DNA of 44,884 nucleotides from an uncultured Collinsella sp. (GCA_900544465.1 UQVT01000002.1:1-44884); one strand, 5' to 3'; shown: positions 7,265 through 16,544, counted from the stretch's first letter. Notes: generated by a model from the sequence alone, not told the origin. A program made the numbers and translations.

Positions 7265-10144
7265 ATGTCTGATTCTTCTATCGTTATTCGCGGCGCTCGT
7301 GAGCACAACCTCCGCGATATCGATGTTTCCATTCCGCGTGACCAACTCGTGGTCATTACCGGTCTTTCTGGCTCGGGCAAGAGTTCGCTGGCATTTGACA
7401 CTATCTATGCCGAGGGCCAGCGTCGATACGTCGAGAGCCTTTCGAGCTATGCGCGCCAGTTCTTGGGCCAGATGGACAAACCCGACTTGGATTCAATCGA
7501 CGGCCTTTCGCCGGCGGTGTCGATTGACCAAAAGACGACGTCTAAAAACCCTCGCTCGACGGTTGGCACCGTAACCGAGATTTATGACTATCTGCGCCTG
7601 CTGTTCGCCCGTGTGGGCACCCCGCACTGCCCCGAATGCGGCCGCGTCATTGAGCGTCAGACGACCGACCAGGTTGCCGACAAGGTCTTGGCGGCGGGGG
7701 AGGGCCGCCGCGCGTTTGTGCTGGCACCGGTGGTGCGCGGGCGAAAAGGCGAGTACACCAAACTGTTTGAGGACCTTCGCGCCGAGGGCTTTAGCCGCGT
7801 GCGTGTCGACGGTGAAGTGCGCTCGCTCGACGATCCGATCGATCTGGACAAGAAGTTCAAGCACGATATCGAGGTCGTGGTCGATCGCATCGTGATCCGT
7901 GAGAACTCTCTGGGCCGTATCGCCGAGTCTGTTGAGCAGGCGACCGCGCTGGCTCACGGCAATGTAAACGTGTACATGCTGCCCAATCGTGATGCTCCCG
8001 AGGGGACCGAGGGCGAGCTGCTGGAGTATTCGTTGGCCTTGGCGTGCCCGGAGCATGGTCACTCCATTGACGATCTTCAGCCGCGTGATTTTTCGTTCAA
8101 CGCTCCCTATGGCGCATGTCCTGAGTGCGACGGCCTGGGCTTTAAGAAAACCGTTGATGCCGAGGCGCTGATCGAGGACCCCTCGAAGTCCATTGCCGAC
8201 GGAGTCTTTGGTAGCCTGTTTGGCAATTCGAACTACTATCCGCAGATTTTTGCTGCGGTCTGCAAACACTTTAAGGTGAGCACCGATACGCCGTGGGAGG
8301 ACTTGCCCCCTCGCGTGCGTCGTGCATTCTTGGATGGCCTGGGCGATACGAAGATCTCGGTCGACTACCAAAAGCTCGACGGACGTCGCAGCCAGTGGGA
8401 TACCAAGTTTTCGGGCGTTCGCAACATCCTGTACGAACGCTATACCGAGACGACGAACGAGAACACCAAGGCGCGCTTGGAGAAGTACATTCGCGAGGAA
8501 CCGTGCTCGAGCTGCCACGGCGCTCGTTTGCGCCCTGAGATGCTCGCCGTCACCGTGGGCGGCAAGTCCATTTACGAGGTTTGTTGCCTGTCGTGCCGTG
8601 AGTCGCTCGAGTTTTTTGAGGGCCTGGAGCTCACCGAGCGCCAACAGTTTATCGGCGGGCGCATCGTCAAGGAAATCCTGGAGCGCTTGCGTTTTCTGGT
8701 CGATGTTGGACTCGACTATCTGACGCTCGATCGTGCCTCGGCGACGCTTTCCGGTGGCGAGGCGCAGCGTATTCGCCTGGCAACGCAGATCGGCGCGGGT
8801 CTCATGGGCGTGCTCTATATTCTGGATGAGCCCTCGATCGGTCTTCATCAGCGTGACAACGAGCGCCTGATCAAGACGCTCGAGCGCCTGCGCGATATCG
8901 GCAATACCGTTATCGTTGTCGAACACGACGAGGATACAATCCGTGCCGCTGACTACGTGATCGACATGGGGCCCGGCGCCGGTGTCAACGGCGGGCACGT
9001 AGTCGCGGCGGGAACGCCTGCTGATATCATGGCGTGTCCTGAGTCGATGACGGGCGCTTATCTGACCGGCAAACGAATGATCCGGGTGCCTGATGAACGG
9101 CGCAAGCCCGGTCGCGGCTGCCTTAAAATTACGGGCGCTCGAGCCAACAACCTCAAAAACGTTACTGCCAAGATCGAGTTTGGTACGCTTACGGTTGTTA
9201 CCGGCGTGTCGGGATCGGGCAAGAGCTCCCTGGTTACCGACACCATTGCGCCTGCCCTTACGAATGCCATTCACCGCTCGACGCGCCCCGTGGGTCCGTA
9301 TAAGAAAATCGAGGGCATCGAGTGTATCGATAAGGTTATCGATATCGACCAGTCGCCGATTGGCCGCACGCCGCGTTCCAACCCTGCTACCTATATCGGC
9401 CTGTGGGATGATCTTCGCGCGCTGTTTGCGAGTACGCCGGAGTCGAAGGCGCGCGGCTACTCGCCGGGCCGTTTCTCCTTTAATGTGAGTGGCGGGCGCT
9501 GTGAGGCGTGCAAGGGCGACGGGCAGATCAAGATCGAGATGCACTTCCTTCCCGATATCTACGTTCCCTGCGAAGTTTGCGGCGGTAAACGCTACAACCG
9601 CGAGACACTCGAGGTCACCTACCGTGGCAAGACCATCTCGGACGTGCTCGACATGAGTGTCACCGAGGCGCTGGCCTTCTTTGGGAATATCCCGCAGATT
9701 AAGCGCAAGCTCCAGACGCTGTACGATGTAGGCTTAGGCTACGTGAGCCTGGGCCAGCCCGCCACGACGCTCTCGGGCGGCGAGGCGCAGCGTGTGAAGC
9801 TCGCCAAGGAGCTTCATCGACGCCAGACGGGCAAGACGTTCTATATTTTGGACGAGCCGACGACCGGTCTTCATTTTGAGGACGTCCGCCAGCTGCTCGA
9901 TGTGCTGCAGCGCTTGGTCGATGCGGGCAACACGGTGCTGGTGATTGAGCACAACCTTGATGTCATCAAGGTTGCCGACCGCCTGATCGATATGGGTCCC
10001 GAGGGCGGTAACGGCGGCGGAACCGTCGTGGTTTCGGGCACACCGGAGCAGGTTGCGGACTGTCCGCAGAGTTATACGGGCAAGTTTTTGGCGCCGTTGC
10101 TCAGGCGTGACCGGGAGCGTCAGGCTCAACTTGATGCTCAATAA
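7265..10144 (+). CDS. uvrA: UvrABC system protein A (excinuclease ATPase)
   Basis: UvrA is the dimeric ATPase that first recognises bulky DNA lesions and loads UvrB. The 959 residues match the usual ~940-residue length. Two ABC modules are visible: Walker A GLSGSGKSS at residues 33-41 and GVSGSGKSS near residue 646. Signature motifs LSGGEAQR occur in both halves, followed by LDEPSIGLH and LDEPTTGLH. The zinc-finger cysteines are present (CPECG and CPECDGLG in the first half, CEACKGDG...CEVCGG in the second). The start is the ATG at 7265, preceded by AGGAGGCAAGGAG; an upstream in-frame TTG/GTG extension lacks family similarity. It is divergent from the LTA synthase-like gene, with a candidate LexA box between them. 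Confidence 0.98.
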   Translation: MSDSSIVIRGAREHNLRDIDVSIPRDQLVVITGLSGSGKSSLAFDTIYAEGQRRYVESLSSYARQFLGQMDKPDLDSIDGLSPAVSIDQKTTSKNPRSTVGTVTEIYDYLRLLFARVGTPHCPECGRVIERQTTDQVADKVLAAGEGRRAFVLAPVVRGRKGEYTKLFEDLRAEGFSRVRVDGEVRSLDDPIDLDKKFKHDIEVVVDRIVIRENSLGRIAESVEQATALAHGNVNVYMLPNRDAPEGTEGELLEYSLALACPEHGHSIDDLQPRDFSFNAPYGACPECDGLGFKKTVDAEALIEDPSKSIADGVFGSLFGNSNYYPQIFAAVCKHFKVSTDTPWEDLPPRVRRAFLDGLGDTKISVDYQKLDGRRSQWDTKFSGVRNILYERYTETTNENTKARLEKYIREEPCSSCHGARLRPEMLAVTVGGKSIYEVCCLSCRESLEFFEGLELTERQQFIGGRIVKEILERLRFLVDVGLDYLTLDRASATLSGGEAQRIRLATQIGAGLMGVLYILDEPSIGLHQRDNERLIKTLERLRDIGNTVIVVEHDEDTIRAADYVIDMGPGAGVNGGHVVAAGTPADIMACPESMTGAYLTGKRMIRVPDERRKPGRGCLKITGARANNLKNVTAKIEFGTLTVVTGVSGSGKSSLVTDTIAPALTNAIHRSTRPVGPYKKIEGIECIDKVIDIDQSPIGRTPRSNPATYIGLWDDLRALFASTPESKARGYSPGRFSFNVSGGRCEACKGDGQIKIEMHFLPDIYVPCEVCGGKRYNRETLEVTYRGKTISDVLDMSVTEALAFFGNIPQIKRKLQTLYDVGLGYVSLGQPATTLSGGEAQRVKLAKELHRRQTGKTFYILDEPTTGLHFEDVRQLLDVLQRLVDAGNTVLVIEHNLDVIKVADRLIDMGPEGGNGGGTVVVSGTPEQVADCPQSYTGKFLAPLLRRDRERQAQLDAQ

Positions 10145-10164
10145 ATAGGCGATTCAGTTTATGG

Positions 10165-10195
10165 GCGCCATCGACTCCTTGTGATTCGATGGCGC
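10165..10195 (+). terminator. Hairpin after uvrA
   Basis: GCGCCATCGA (10165-10174) pairs perfectly with TCGATGGCGC (10186-10195). The following TTGCTGTG is a poor U-tract, so termination may be partial. Confidence 0.55.
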
Positions 10196-10276
10196 TTGCT
10201 GTGCCGAAGTGACGTATGCAGCCGAATTGGACATATACTTAATCCTTGCGTCCGAATGCGAGGGAAAGGATATGTC

Positions 10277-10777
10277 ATGGCAAAGGCTGTAAAGACGCCA
10301 AAAACCAATGCGATGCGCGAGCTGGAAAGTGCCGGCATTTCCTATGTTCTACATACGTACGAAGACGATGGTGATGAGTCGGTGGGCCTGGGGGTCGCGA
10401 TTTCGGAGCAGCTTGGCGAGGAGCCCGGTCAAGGATTTAAGACTTTGGTCTGTGTGGCACCGTCCAACGACTATGTCGTGTGCTGCATCCCTGTTGCCGA
10501 CGAGCTCGATCTAAAGTCCGCCGCGCGTGCCGCGGGGGAGAAGTCCTTGGCCATGATGCATGTGAAGGATTTGCTTGCGGCGACTGGCTACGTTCGCGGC
10601 GGCTGCAGCCCGGTCGGTATGAAAAAACGCTACCGGACGCTCATTGACGAGACATGCGTCCTTTGGGATACCATTTTTATTTCGGGAGGCAAGCGTGGTT
10701 ATCAGCTCGAGCTTGCACCCGATGATTTAATTGCATTTTGCGGGGCGACGGTTGCCGCGATTACGAGAGAGGACTGA
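10277..10777 (+). CDS. ybaK: YbaK/EbsC-family Cys-tRNA(Pro) deacylase
   Basis: A 166-residue single-domain protein of the YbaK/ProX-like editing family, which hydrolyses Cys mischarged onto tRNA-Pro in the cytoplasm. Visible family features are the N-terminal AMRELESAGISYVLHTY, the invariant-Lys region GQGFKTLV, KSLAMMHVKDL, and the GYVRGGCSPVGMKK loop typical of YbaK. The ATG at 10277 has AGGGAAAGGA upstream; the frame is open further upstream but without support. It ends three bases before murJ, so the pair is probably co-transcribed and coupled. Confidence 0.92.
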   Translation: MAKAVKTPKTNAMRELESAGISYVLHTYEDDGDESVGLGVAISEQLGEEPGQGFKTLVCVAPSNDYVVCCIPVADELDLKSAARAAGEKSLAMMHVKDLLAATGYVRGGCSPVGMKKRYRTLIDETCVLWDTIFISGGKRGYQLELAPDDLIAFCGATVAAITRED

Positions 10778-10780
10778 GCG

Positions 10781-12463
10781 ATGCCGCAGGAAGAATTGAA
10801 GTGCGGAGCTCATTTTGCAAAAGAATCTGCGCCTCAGACACCCTCATCCGAAGTTTCTTCGTCGCGAGATGACACTGACGACATGGGCTCGTCGGACTAC
10901 TCCACGGTTGGTCGTTCCGCCGGGCTTATGACCATCCTGACTATCGTGTCTCGCGTTACCGGTTTTATCCGCACGTGGGCAATGGCGGCCGCTATCGGCA
11001 TGTCGCTACTCTCGTCCTCCTATCAGGTCGCCAACAACCTGCCCAATATGCTCTACGAACTCGTGATGGGCGGCATGCTCGTGACGGCGTTTTTGCCCGT
11101 GTACATGGGCGTGAGGCGTGAGCAGGGTCGCGAGGCCTCGAACGAGTACGTGGGCAACCTGCTCGGCATTCTGCTTTTGGTGCTGGGTGGCATTTCGTTG
11201 CTGGGGACCGTGTTCGCCCCGGGCTTTATCTGGACTCAATCGTTCCTTTCGGGTGACGGCGGCAGCATGGATACCGCTGCGTTCATGTTCCGTTTCTTTG
11301 CTATCCAGATTCTGTTTTATGGTTTGGGCTCGGTGTTCTCGGGCGTTCTCAACGCACACCGCGACTACTTCTGGTCGACGTTTGCCCCGGTCCTCAACAA
11401 TGTGATCGTCATTGCGAGCTTTATGGGTTTTGCGCCCGTGTCCGCACAGTTTGGCGAACGTGCCGGCATCATCTTGATTGCGGCCGGTACGACCCTCGGT
11501 GTCTTTGTTCAGATGGCATGTCAGATCCCCGCGCTTGGCAAGCACGGCGTGCATCCCCATATCCATATCGACTTTAAGGACCCCGCACTGCGCCAGACGA
11601 TTGCGCTCGGTATCCCGACGCTGCTCGCCACGGTGTGCATGTTTGTCTCGACTTCTATCACCAACGCTGCCGCGCTGGTGGTCCAGCCCGAGACTGGTCC
11701 TTCCGTCATCGCCTATGCGCGCCTGTGGTACACGCTGCCCTATGCGCTGATTGCCGCCTCGCTTTCGACGGCGCTCTATACCGAGCTCTCTCACGACGCA
11801 CAGGAGAAGGATTACGACAGCGTTCGCACGGGCATTTCGCGTGGCGTCGCCCAAATGCTGTTCTTCCTGATTCCGTTCGCGCTGTACCTGATTGTCTTCG
11901 CGCGTCCGCTCAACATGATCTACTGTGCTGGCAAGTTTGATGAGTCCGGCGTGGCGCTGGTATCCGAGTTCCTTGTCTACCTGGCGTTCTCGCTGCCGCT
12001 CTACGGCGTGGTCGTGTTGATGCAGAAGAGCTTCTCTGCCTTGCTCGACATGAAGCCCTATAGCCGCTATTGCCTGTATTCCGCCATCGGCCAGGCCGGC
12101 TCGGTTCTGCTGTTTGGCGTTGTGCTGGGCTTCGGTATGCCGGCAATCGCGCTTTCGTATGTCGTCGACTACGTGATCTTGGTCGGTTGTTCGCTGTGGT
12201 GGCTGCGTCGTCGTCTGCGTGGTCTTCAGGTCAAATCTATCCTGCATGGCGGTTTCTTTGGCCTTTTGCTCGGTGGCCTGGGTGCTGCCGCAGGCGCCGG
12301 CGTCATGTGGGCGCTTGAGCACTTTGTCGGGGCACTTGGCGGCTCGATTCTGATTACTCTTGGCTACGTTTGCGTTGCGGGTGTCGTCTCGCTTGCTGTT
12401 ACCTTTGGCCTTGCCGTCGTCCTTAAGATGCCCGAGGTCTCGGCGCTGCTTCGTCGCAAGTAG
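10781..12463 (+). CDS. murJ: MurJ/MviN-family lipid II flippase
   Basis: A 560-residue polytopic membrane protein of the MOP superfamily that flips the lipid-linked peptidoglycan precursor across the membrane. About fourteen hydrophobic segments are visible. The first transmembrane region carries the typical TIVSRVTGFIRTWAMA, followed by QVANNLPNMLYELVMGGML, both characteristic of MurJ. A hydrophilic N-terminal tail of ~40 residues, rich in Ser, Asp and Glu, precedes the membrane domain. The ATG at 10781 has GAGAGGACTGAG just upstream. It sits between ybaK (3-base gap) and uvrC (start directly after the stop), so the three look like one transcript. Confidence 0.95.
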   Translation: MPQEELKCGAHFAKESAPQTPSSEVSSSRDDTDDMGSSDYSTVGRSAGLMTILTIVSRVTGFIRTWAMAAAIGMSLLSSSYQVANNLPNMLYELVMGGMLVTAFLPVYMGVRREQGREASNEYVGNLLGILLLVLGGISLLGTVFAPGFIWTQSFLSGDGGSMDTAAFMFRFFAIQILFYGLGSVFSGVLNAHRDYFWSTFAPVLNNVIVIASFMGFAPVSAQFGERAGIILIAAGTTLGVFVQMACQIPALGKHGVHPHIHIDFKDPALRQTIALGIPTLLATVCMFVSTSITNAAALVVQPETGPSVIAYARLWYTLPYALIAASLSTALYTELSHDAQEKDYDSVRTGISRGVAQMLFFLIPFALYLIVFARPLNMIYCAGKFDESGVALVSEFLVYLAFSLPLYGVVVLMQKSFSALLDMKPYSRYCLYSAIGQAGSVLLFGVVLGFGMPAIALSYVVDYVILVGCSLWWLRRRLRGLQVKSILHGGFFGLLLGGLGAAAGAGVMWALEHFVGALGGSILITLGYVCVAGVVSLAVTFGLAVVLKMPEVSALLRRK

Positions 12464-14410
12464 GTGCGTGTGGCCGGTCACGACAACATTCCAACACTCG
12501 CCGAGCAGGTTTCGCGCGTTCCCACGCAGCCCGGATGTTACCTTTGGAAAGATGCCAAGGGCGATGTCATCTACGTTGGCAAGGCAAAAAACCTGCGTTC
12601 CCGTATGCGCCAGTACGTGACACTGCAGGATGAGCGTCAAAAGATCCCGCTGATGATGCAGCTGGTGGCGAGCTTTGACTATATCGTGGTGGAGACCGAG
12701 CACGAGGCGTTGGTGCTCGAGCGCAATTTGATTGGTCAGTACCATCCGTACTTTAACGTTGACCTCAAGGATGACAAGAGCTACCCCTTTATCGCCATTA
12801 CAAAGGGCGACCTGTATCCCGCTATCAAATATACGCGCGAGCGTCATAAGCCGGGAACGCGTTATTTTGGTCCCTATACCGATAGCCGTGCGGCACGTGA
12901 GACGATAGATACGCTGCGCAAGGTTATCCCCATCTGCTCCGCATCCTGTGCGGAGTGGCGTCGTTGTCGTCGTATCGTCGAGTCCCACAGGGGCGAGGAA
13001 GACATCGTCAATATGATTTGCGCGCAAAACGGGCGTCCCTGCTTTGACTACCATGTCGGGCGCGGCCCGGGTGCGTGTGTCGGCGCGATTTCTCCTACGG
13101 ACTATGCCAAGAACGTCAAACGTGTCGAACGTTTTTTGTCGGGCCATCGCAAGGATGTCGTCGATGAGCTGACCTCCGAGATGACGGATGCCGCCGAGGC
13201 GCTCGACTTTGAGCGCGCGGCACGCGTCAAACGTCGTTTGGAGGTCATCAGGGGTCTGGACGACCGTCAGCAAGTCGTTTTTCCCTCCAGTGTCGATATC
13301 GATGTCATCGGTTTCTATCGCGAGGAGACCATCTCCGCCGCTTGCGTCTTTGTCGTGCGTGAGGGTCGAACGGTTCGAACCTGCGAGTTTATTCTCGATA
13401 AGGGTTTGGATGTCGACGAAGAGGAACTTCAATCGGGCTTTCTTAAGCGCTATTACGACGAGACGGCTGATATTCCAGCTGAGATAAACCTCTCTGTCGA
13501 GCTTGAGGATGCGGAGGCGCTGGGGGAGTGGCTTGCAGGCAAGCGCGAGCGTTCCTGCCATCTCCATAGGCCGCAGCGTGGCGAAAAGCACCGTTTGCTC
13601 GATATGGCATCCAAAAATGCGCGCCATGCCCTCATGCGCTACATGATGCGAACGGGGTACGCTGACGACCGCACCAATCAAGCGCTCCTGGAGCTCGAAA
13701 GCGCGCTGGCGCTGCCGGCGCCGCCGATGCGTATCGAGTGCTTCGATATCTCGACGCTGCATGGAACCTTTACCGTCGCCTCGATGGTGGTGTTTACCAA
13801 CGGACGCGCCGACAAGAGCCAGTACCGTCGTTTTAAAATTCAGGCCGAATTGGACGAGGCAAACGACTTCGTGTCGATGTCCGAGGTTTTGGGACGACGC
13901 TATGCTCCCGAGCGCATGGTCGACGAGCGCTTTGGCTCGCGCCCCGATTTGCTCGTTGTCGATGGCGGTAAGCCGCAATTGACCGCTGCGATCAAGCAAC
14001 TTGAGGCTCTTGGGCTCGATATACCGGTTTGTGGCTTGGCGAAGGCCGATGAGGAAGTTTTCGTGCCTTGGGACGAGACTCCCGTCGTGCTGCCGACCGG
14101 GTCTGCTTCGCTCTATCTAATTAAACAGGTTCGCGATGAATCGCACCGTTTTGCCATCACGTTCCATCGCGAGTTGCGCGATAAAGCCATGACGGTTTCG
14201 GTACTCGATGACGTTCCAGGCGTGGGACCCACCAGAAAACGTGCCCTTATGCGCCATTTTGGCTCGATGAAGCGTTTGCGCGCGGCGAGCGAGCAAGAGA
14301 TCGCGGAAGTTCGCGGCATACCTGCCGATGTTGCCAAGGCGGTCCACGAGGCGCTCGTTGCATGGAATGCCGAGCGCGCCGAGGCGGCGGCTGGCCATTC
14401 CGATAGCTAA
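12464..14410 (+). CDS. uvrC: UvrABC system protein C (excinuclease nuclease subunit)
   Basis: UvrC makes the 3' and 5' incisions of nucleotide excision repair. The 648 residues contain, in order, the GIY-YIG nuclease (residues ~22-50, PGCYLWKD...VIYVGKAKNLRSR), a UVR domain (~225-255, ALDFERAARVKRRLEVI), the RNase H-like nuclease (IECFDIST, LLVVDGGKPQL) and tandem helix-hairpin-helix motifs (DDVPGVGPTRKRAL, VRGIPADVAKAV). The start is GTG at 12464, directly after the murJ stop; a second GTG at 12470 is equally possible. Oddity: the cysteine-rich region has GRGPGACVG where family members normally read GRCxAPCVG, so one Cys is Gly. An insertion before it carries extra cysteines. Confidence 0.96.
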   Translation: MRVAGHDNIPTLAEQVSRVPTQPGCYLWKDAKGDVIYVGKAKNLRSRMRQYVTLQDERQKIPLMMQLVASFDYIVVETEHEALVLERNLIGQYHPYFNVDLKDDKSYPFIAITKGDLYPAIKYTRERHKPGTRYFGPYTDSRAARETIDTLRKVIPICSASCAEWRRCRRIVESHRGEEDIVNMICAQNGRPCFDYHVGRGPGACVGAISPTDYAKNVKRVERFLSGHRKDVVDELTSEMTDAAEALDFERAARVKRRLEVIRGLDDRQQVVFPSSVDIDVIGFYREETISAACVFVVREGRTVRTCEFILDKGLDVDEEELQSGFLKRYYDETADIPAEINLSVELEDAEALGEWLAGKRERSCHLHRPQRGEKHRLLDMASKNARHALMRYMMRTGYADDRTNQALLELESALALPAPPMRIECFDISTLHGTFTVASMVVFTNGRADKSQYRRFKIQAELDEANDFVSMSEVLGRRYAPERMVDERFGSRPDLLVVDGGKPQLTAAIKQLEALGLDIPVCGLAKADEEVFVPWDETPVVLPTGSASLYLIKQVRDESHRFAITFHRELRDKAMTVSVLDDVPGVGPTRKRALMRHFGSMKRLRAASEQEIAEVRGIPADVAKAVHEALVAWNAERAEAAAGHSDS

Positions 14411-14503
14411 ACACGAGCCAAACAACTGATATACATGATTGCGCGATTTTCAACCATTTATTTCGCCATGATTGCCTGCTGGTTTCGGGTTTTATTAACG
14501 CTA

Positions 14504-14541
14504 AAACGTTTGACTAACCCAAGCGAAAACCCTGCTATCCT
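14504..14541 (+). promoter_or_regulatory. Putative nan promoter with overlapping AAACGTTT palindrome
   Basis: TTGACT (14510-14515) resembles a -35 box. A -10 follows at either TGCTAT (14533-14538, 17-base spacing) or TATCCT (14536-14541, 20-base spacing). The perfect palindrome AAACGTTT (14504-14511) overlaps the -35, as expected for a repressor operator. A 9-base direct repeat CATGATTGC occurs upstream at 14434-14442 and 14467-14475, 33 bases apart. The rest of 14411-14503 shows no clear terminator for uvrC and no gene. Confidence 0.5.
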
Positions 14542-14773
14542 GCGGGTTGACGAAGACTGATATCTCACCTCGCCGATACATACTGTCTGGCGAATCGTTT
14601 GTCAACGAATTCGGTGAACGGTAGTAAATACCGTTCAAGCGTATGTATGTATCGGTCGCCGAGCGCGGCACCTCAGTTGGGTTCGTCGGTAGGTAAGGTA
14701 TATATCGTCCGCAAGTTGCGCGGGGGCAAGTCTAGGTGCTCCCGAGTAAGATTCTCTATTGATAGGAGAAGAC
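14542..14773 (+). promoter_or_regulatory. Structured 5' leader of the nan operon
   Basis: About 230 untranslated bases precede the first nan gene. CCGATACATAC (14573-14583) pairs perfectly with GTATGTATCGG (14645-14655). Inside this lies a perfect nine-pair hairpin, TGAACGGTA (14615-14623) / TACCGTTCA (14629-14637). Further on, GCACCT (near 14665) can pair with AGGTGC (near 14735). I recognise no named riboswitch, no T-box sequence and no small ORF with a good ribosome-binding site. A cis-acting RNA regulator is inferred from structure alone. Confidence 0.5.
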
Positions 14774-16387
14774 ATGGCCATCATCAACAAGGGTATGTCC
14801 AGGCGTTCGTTCCTCGGCCTCACCGGCAGCGTCGCTGCTGTCGCAGGGCTTGGTCTCACCGGCTGCGGTGGCAGCTCTAGCGACGAGGGTTCCGCTTCCG
14901 GTTCCACCGATTCCGCCAACCGTGGCGGCGGCGTGATTACCGCTGGTTCCGCTTACGCTCCGTCCAGCTTCGATCCCGCCAGCACCGGCTCCGCTGTGGG
15001 CCTGGGTGCTAACTGGCACGTCGTCGAGGGCCTCTACGGCATCGATTACCACGACTACAGCACCTTCAACGAGCTCGCCACCGACGATCCCAAGTCTGTG
15101 GACGACACCACTTTCGAGGTCACCATCCGCAAGGGCGCCAAGTTCTCCGATGGCACCGAGGTCACCGCTGACGATGTCGTTGCCTCCTACACCGCTTGCG
15201 CCGCTTCCGCTACCTATGCTCCGTTCTTCCAGCCCTTCGAGTCCATCGAGGCCAAGGACGCCAGCACCGTGACGGTCAAGACCAAGGTCCCCAACTTCTC
15301 CCTGCTCAAGGATCGTCTGGCCATCGTCCGCGTTACCCCGGCCACCCAGACCGAGGAGGATCGCGCCAAGCAGCCGATCGGCTCCGGCCCCTGGATGTAC
15401 GACTCTATCTCCGATACCGAGATCACCCTGGTTCCCAACCCCGAGTACAACGGTGAGTATGCTGCCGAGGATAAGAAGATCCAGTACAGCATCCTGACCG
15501 ACCCCACCGCTCGCGTTACCGCTCAGCAGGAGGGCTCCACGCTCGTTATGGAGCTCGTTACCGCTGATGCCGTCGACCAGCTCGAGAGCGCCGGCTGCAA
15601 GATCGATAACGTTCAGGGTTTCGGCACCCGCTTCATCATGTTCAACGTCGCCAAGGAGCCTTGGAACAACGTCAAGGTCCGTCAGGCCGTCATGTATGCG
15701 CTCGACACCGAGAAGATGGTCAGCAACACCTTCGCCGGCCTTGCCACCGCTGCCAGCTGCTACCTGCCCAAGAGCTTCACCAACTATCATGAGGCTTCCA
15801 CGGTGTACAAGACCGACGCCAAGAAGGCTAAGAAGCTCATCGAGGAGTCTGGCATCACCCCGGGTGCCATCACCCTGCGCACCACCGACAACGAGCAGAT
15901 TAAGGGCATGGCCGCCCAGGTCAAGAACGACCTCGACGCTCTCGGCTTCGATGTGACCATCCAGACCGATACCTCGCCGGCCACCTACGCTGCCATCGAC
16001 GGCGGCGAGGCCTACGATATCCTCCTTGCCCCTGGCGATCCTTCCTGCTTCGGCGCCGACCCCGACCTGTTGCTCAACTGGTGGTACGGCGACAACGTCT
16101 GGATGCAGACCCGTTGCCCGTGGAAGGAGTCCGCTGAGTGGCAGAAGCTCCACGGTCTCATGGACGAGGCTCTTGCCGCCGAGGGCGACGAGCAGCAGAA
16201 GAAGTGGAACGAGTGCTTTGACATCATTGCCGACAACGCCGTTCTGTACCCCGTTGTCCACGTCAAGACCGTCTCCGCTTCCTGGGACGATCCGTCCACT
16301 GCGCCCAACGGCGAGGCCCTCGATGGCTTCAAGGGCATCGGCACGACGAGCATGTCCTTCAGGGGCGTTGCGACCGTCAAGGCGTAA
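14774..16387 (+). CDS. ABC transporter substrate-binding lipoprotein (family 5), probable sialic acid binding protein
   Basis: A 537-residue extracellular solute-binding protein of the DppA/OppA type. The N-terminus has a Tat-like twin-arginine motif (SRRSFLG, residues 9-15), a hydrophobic stretch and a lipobox LTGC with the lipidated Cys at residue 31, so it is likely exported folded and lipid-anchored. A Ser/Gly/Asp-rich linker follows. The SBP_bac_5 domain is recognisable from TFEVTIRKGAKFSDGTEVTA and QPIGSGPWMYDS. The start is the ATG at 14774 with AGGAGAAG upstream. It is first gene of the nan module. Peptide-type importers serve sialic acid in Corynebacterium glutamicum (SiaEFGI), and the same gene order here supports that substrate; dipeptides remain an alternative. 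Confidence 0.82.
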   Translation: MAIINKGMSRRSFLGLTGSVAAVAGLGLTGCGGSSSDEGSASGSTDSANRGGGVITAGSAYAPSSFDPASTGSAVGLGANWHVVEGLYGIDYHDYSTFNELATDDPKSVDDTTFEVTIRKGAKFSDGTEVTADDVVASYTACAASATYAPFFQPFESIEAKDASTVTVKTKVPNFSLLKDRLAIVRVTPATQTEEDRAKQPIGSGPWMYDSISDTEITLVPNPEYNGEYAAEDKKIQYSILTDPTARVTAQQEGSTLVMELVTADAVDQLESAGCKIDNVQGFGTRFIMFNVAKEPWNNVKVRQAVMYALDTEKMVSNTFAGLATAASCYLPKSFTNYHEASTVYKTDAKKAKKLIEESGITPGAITLRTTDNEQIKGMAAQVKNDLDALGFDVTIQTDTSPATYAAIDGGEAYDILLAPGDPSCFGADPDLLLNWWYGDNVWMQTRCPWKESAEWQKLHGLMDEALAAEGDEQQKKWNECFDIIADNAVLYPVVHVKTVSASWDDPSTAPNGEALDGFKGIGTTSMSFRGVATVKA

Positions 16388-16450
16388 GACTCGCTTGAGT
16401 CTGTATGCAGGATGTCGGTCGTTGGGACCGTATCCTCATAGTTGAAACAA

Positions 16451-16485
16451 AGACCCGGGCGGCAACAATGTCGCTCGGGTCTTGT
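16451..16485 (+). terminator. Attenuator hairpin between the nan binding protein and permease genes
   Basis: AGACCCG (16451-16457) pairs with CGGGTCT (16476-16482), extended inside by GCG/CGC, and is followed by TTG. A second small hairpin GACTC/GAGTC lies directly after the stop (16388-16401). Partial termination here would give more binding protein than membrane components. Confidence 0.65.
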
Positions 16486-16544
16486 AATGAGTATCCGTAC
16501 TCATATACCAGTTGGTCCTACCGACAAAAGAAAGGGGAGAGAAC

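Noticed and set aside
7493..9544. A ~680-codon antisense open frame inside uvrA
   Set aside because: uvrA is intact with all motifs; the antisense frame shows no domain.
11006..13999. A ~1,000-codon antisense open frame across murJ and uvrC
   Set aside because: Low-complexity Arg/His/Gln-rich translation typical of an antisense shadow; murJ and uvrC on the plus strand are complete.
14542..14773. T-box or known riboswitch in the nan leader
   Set aside because: I find no T-box sequence, specifier-loop layout or conserved core of a riboswitch I know. Only the stems are supported.
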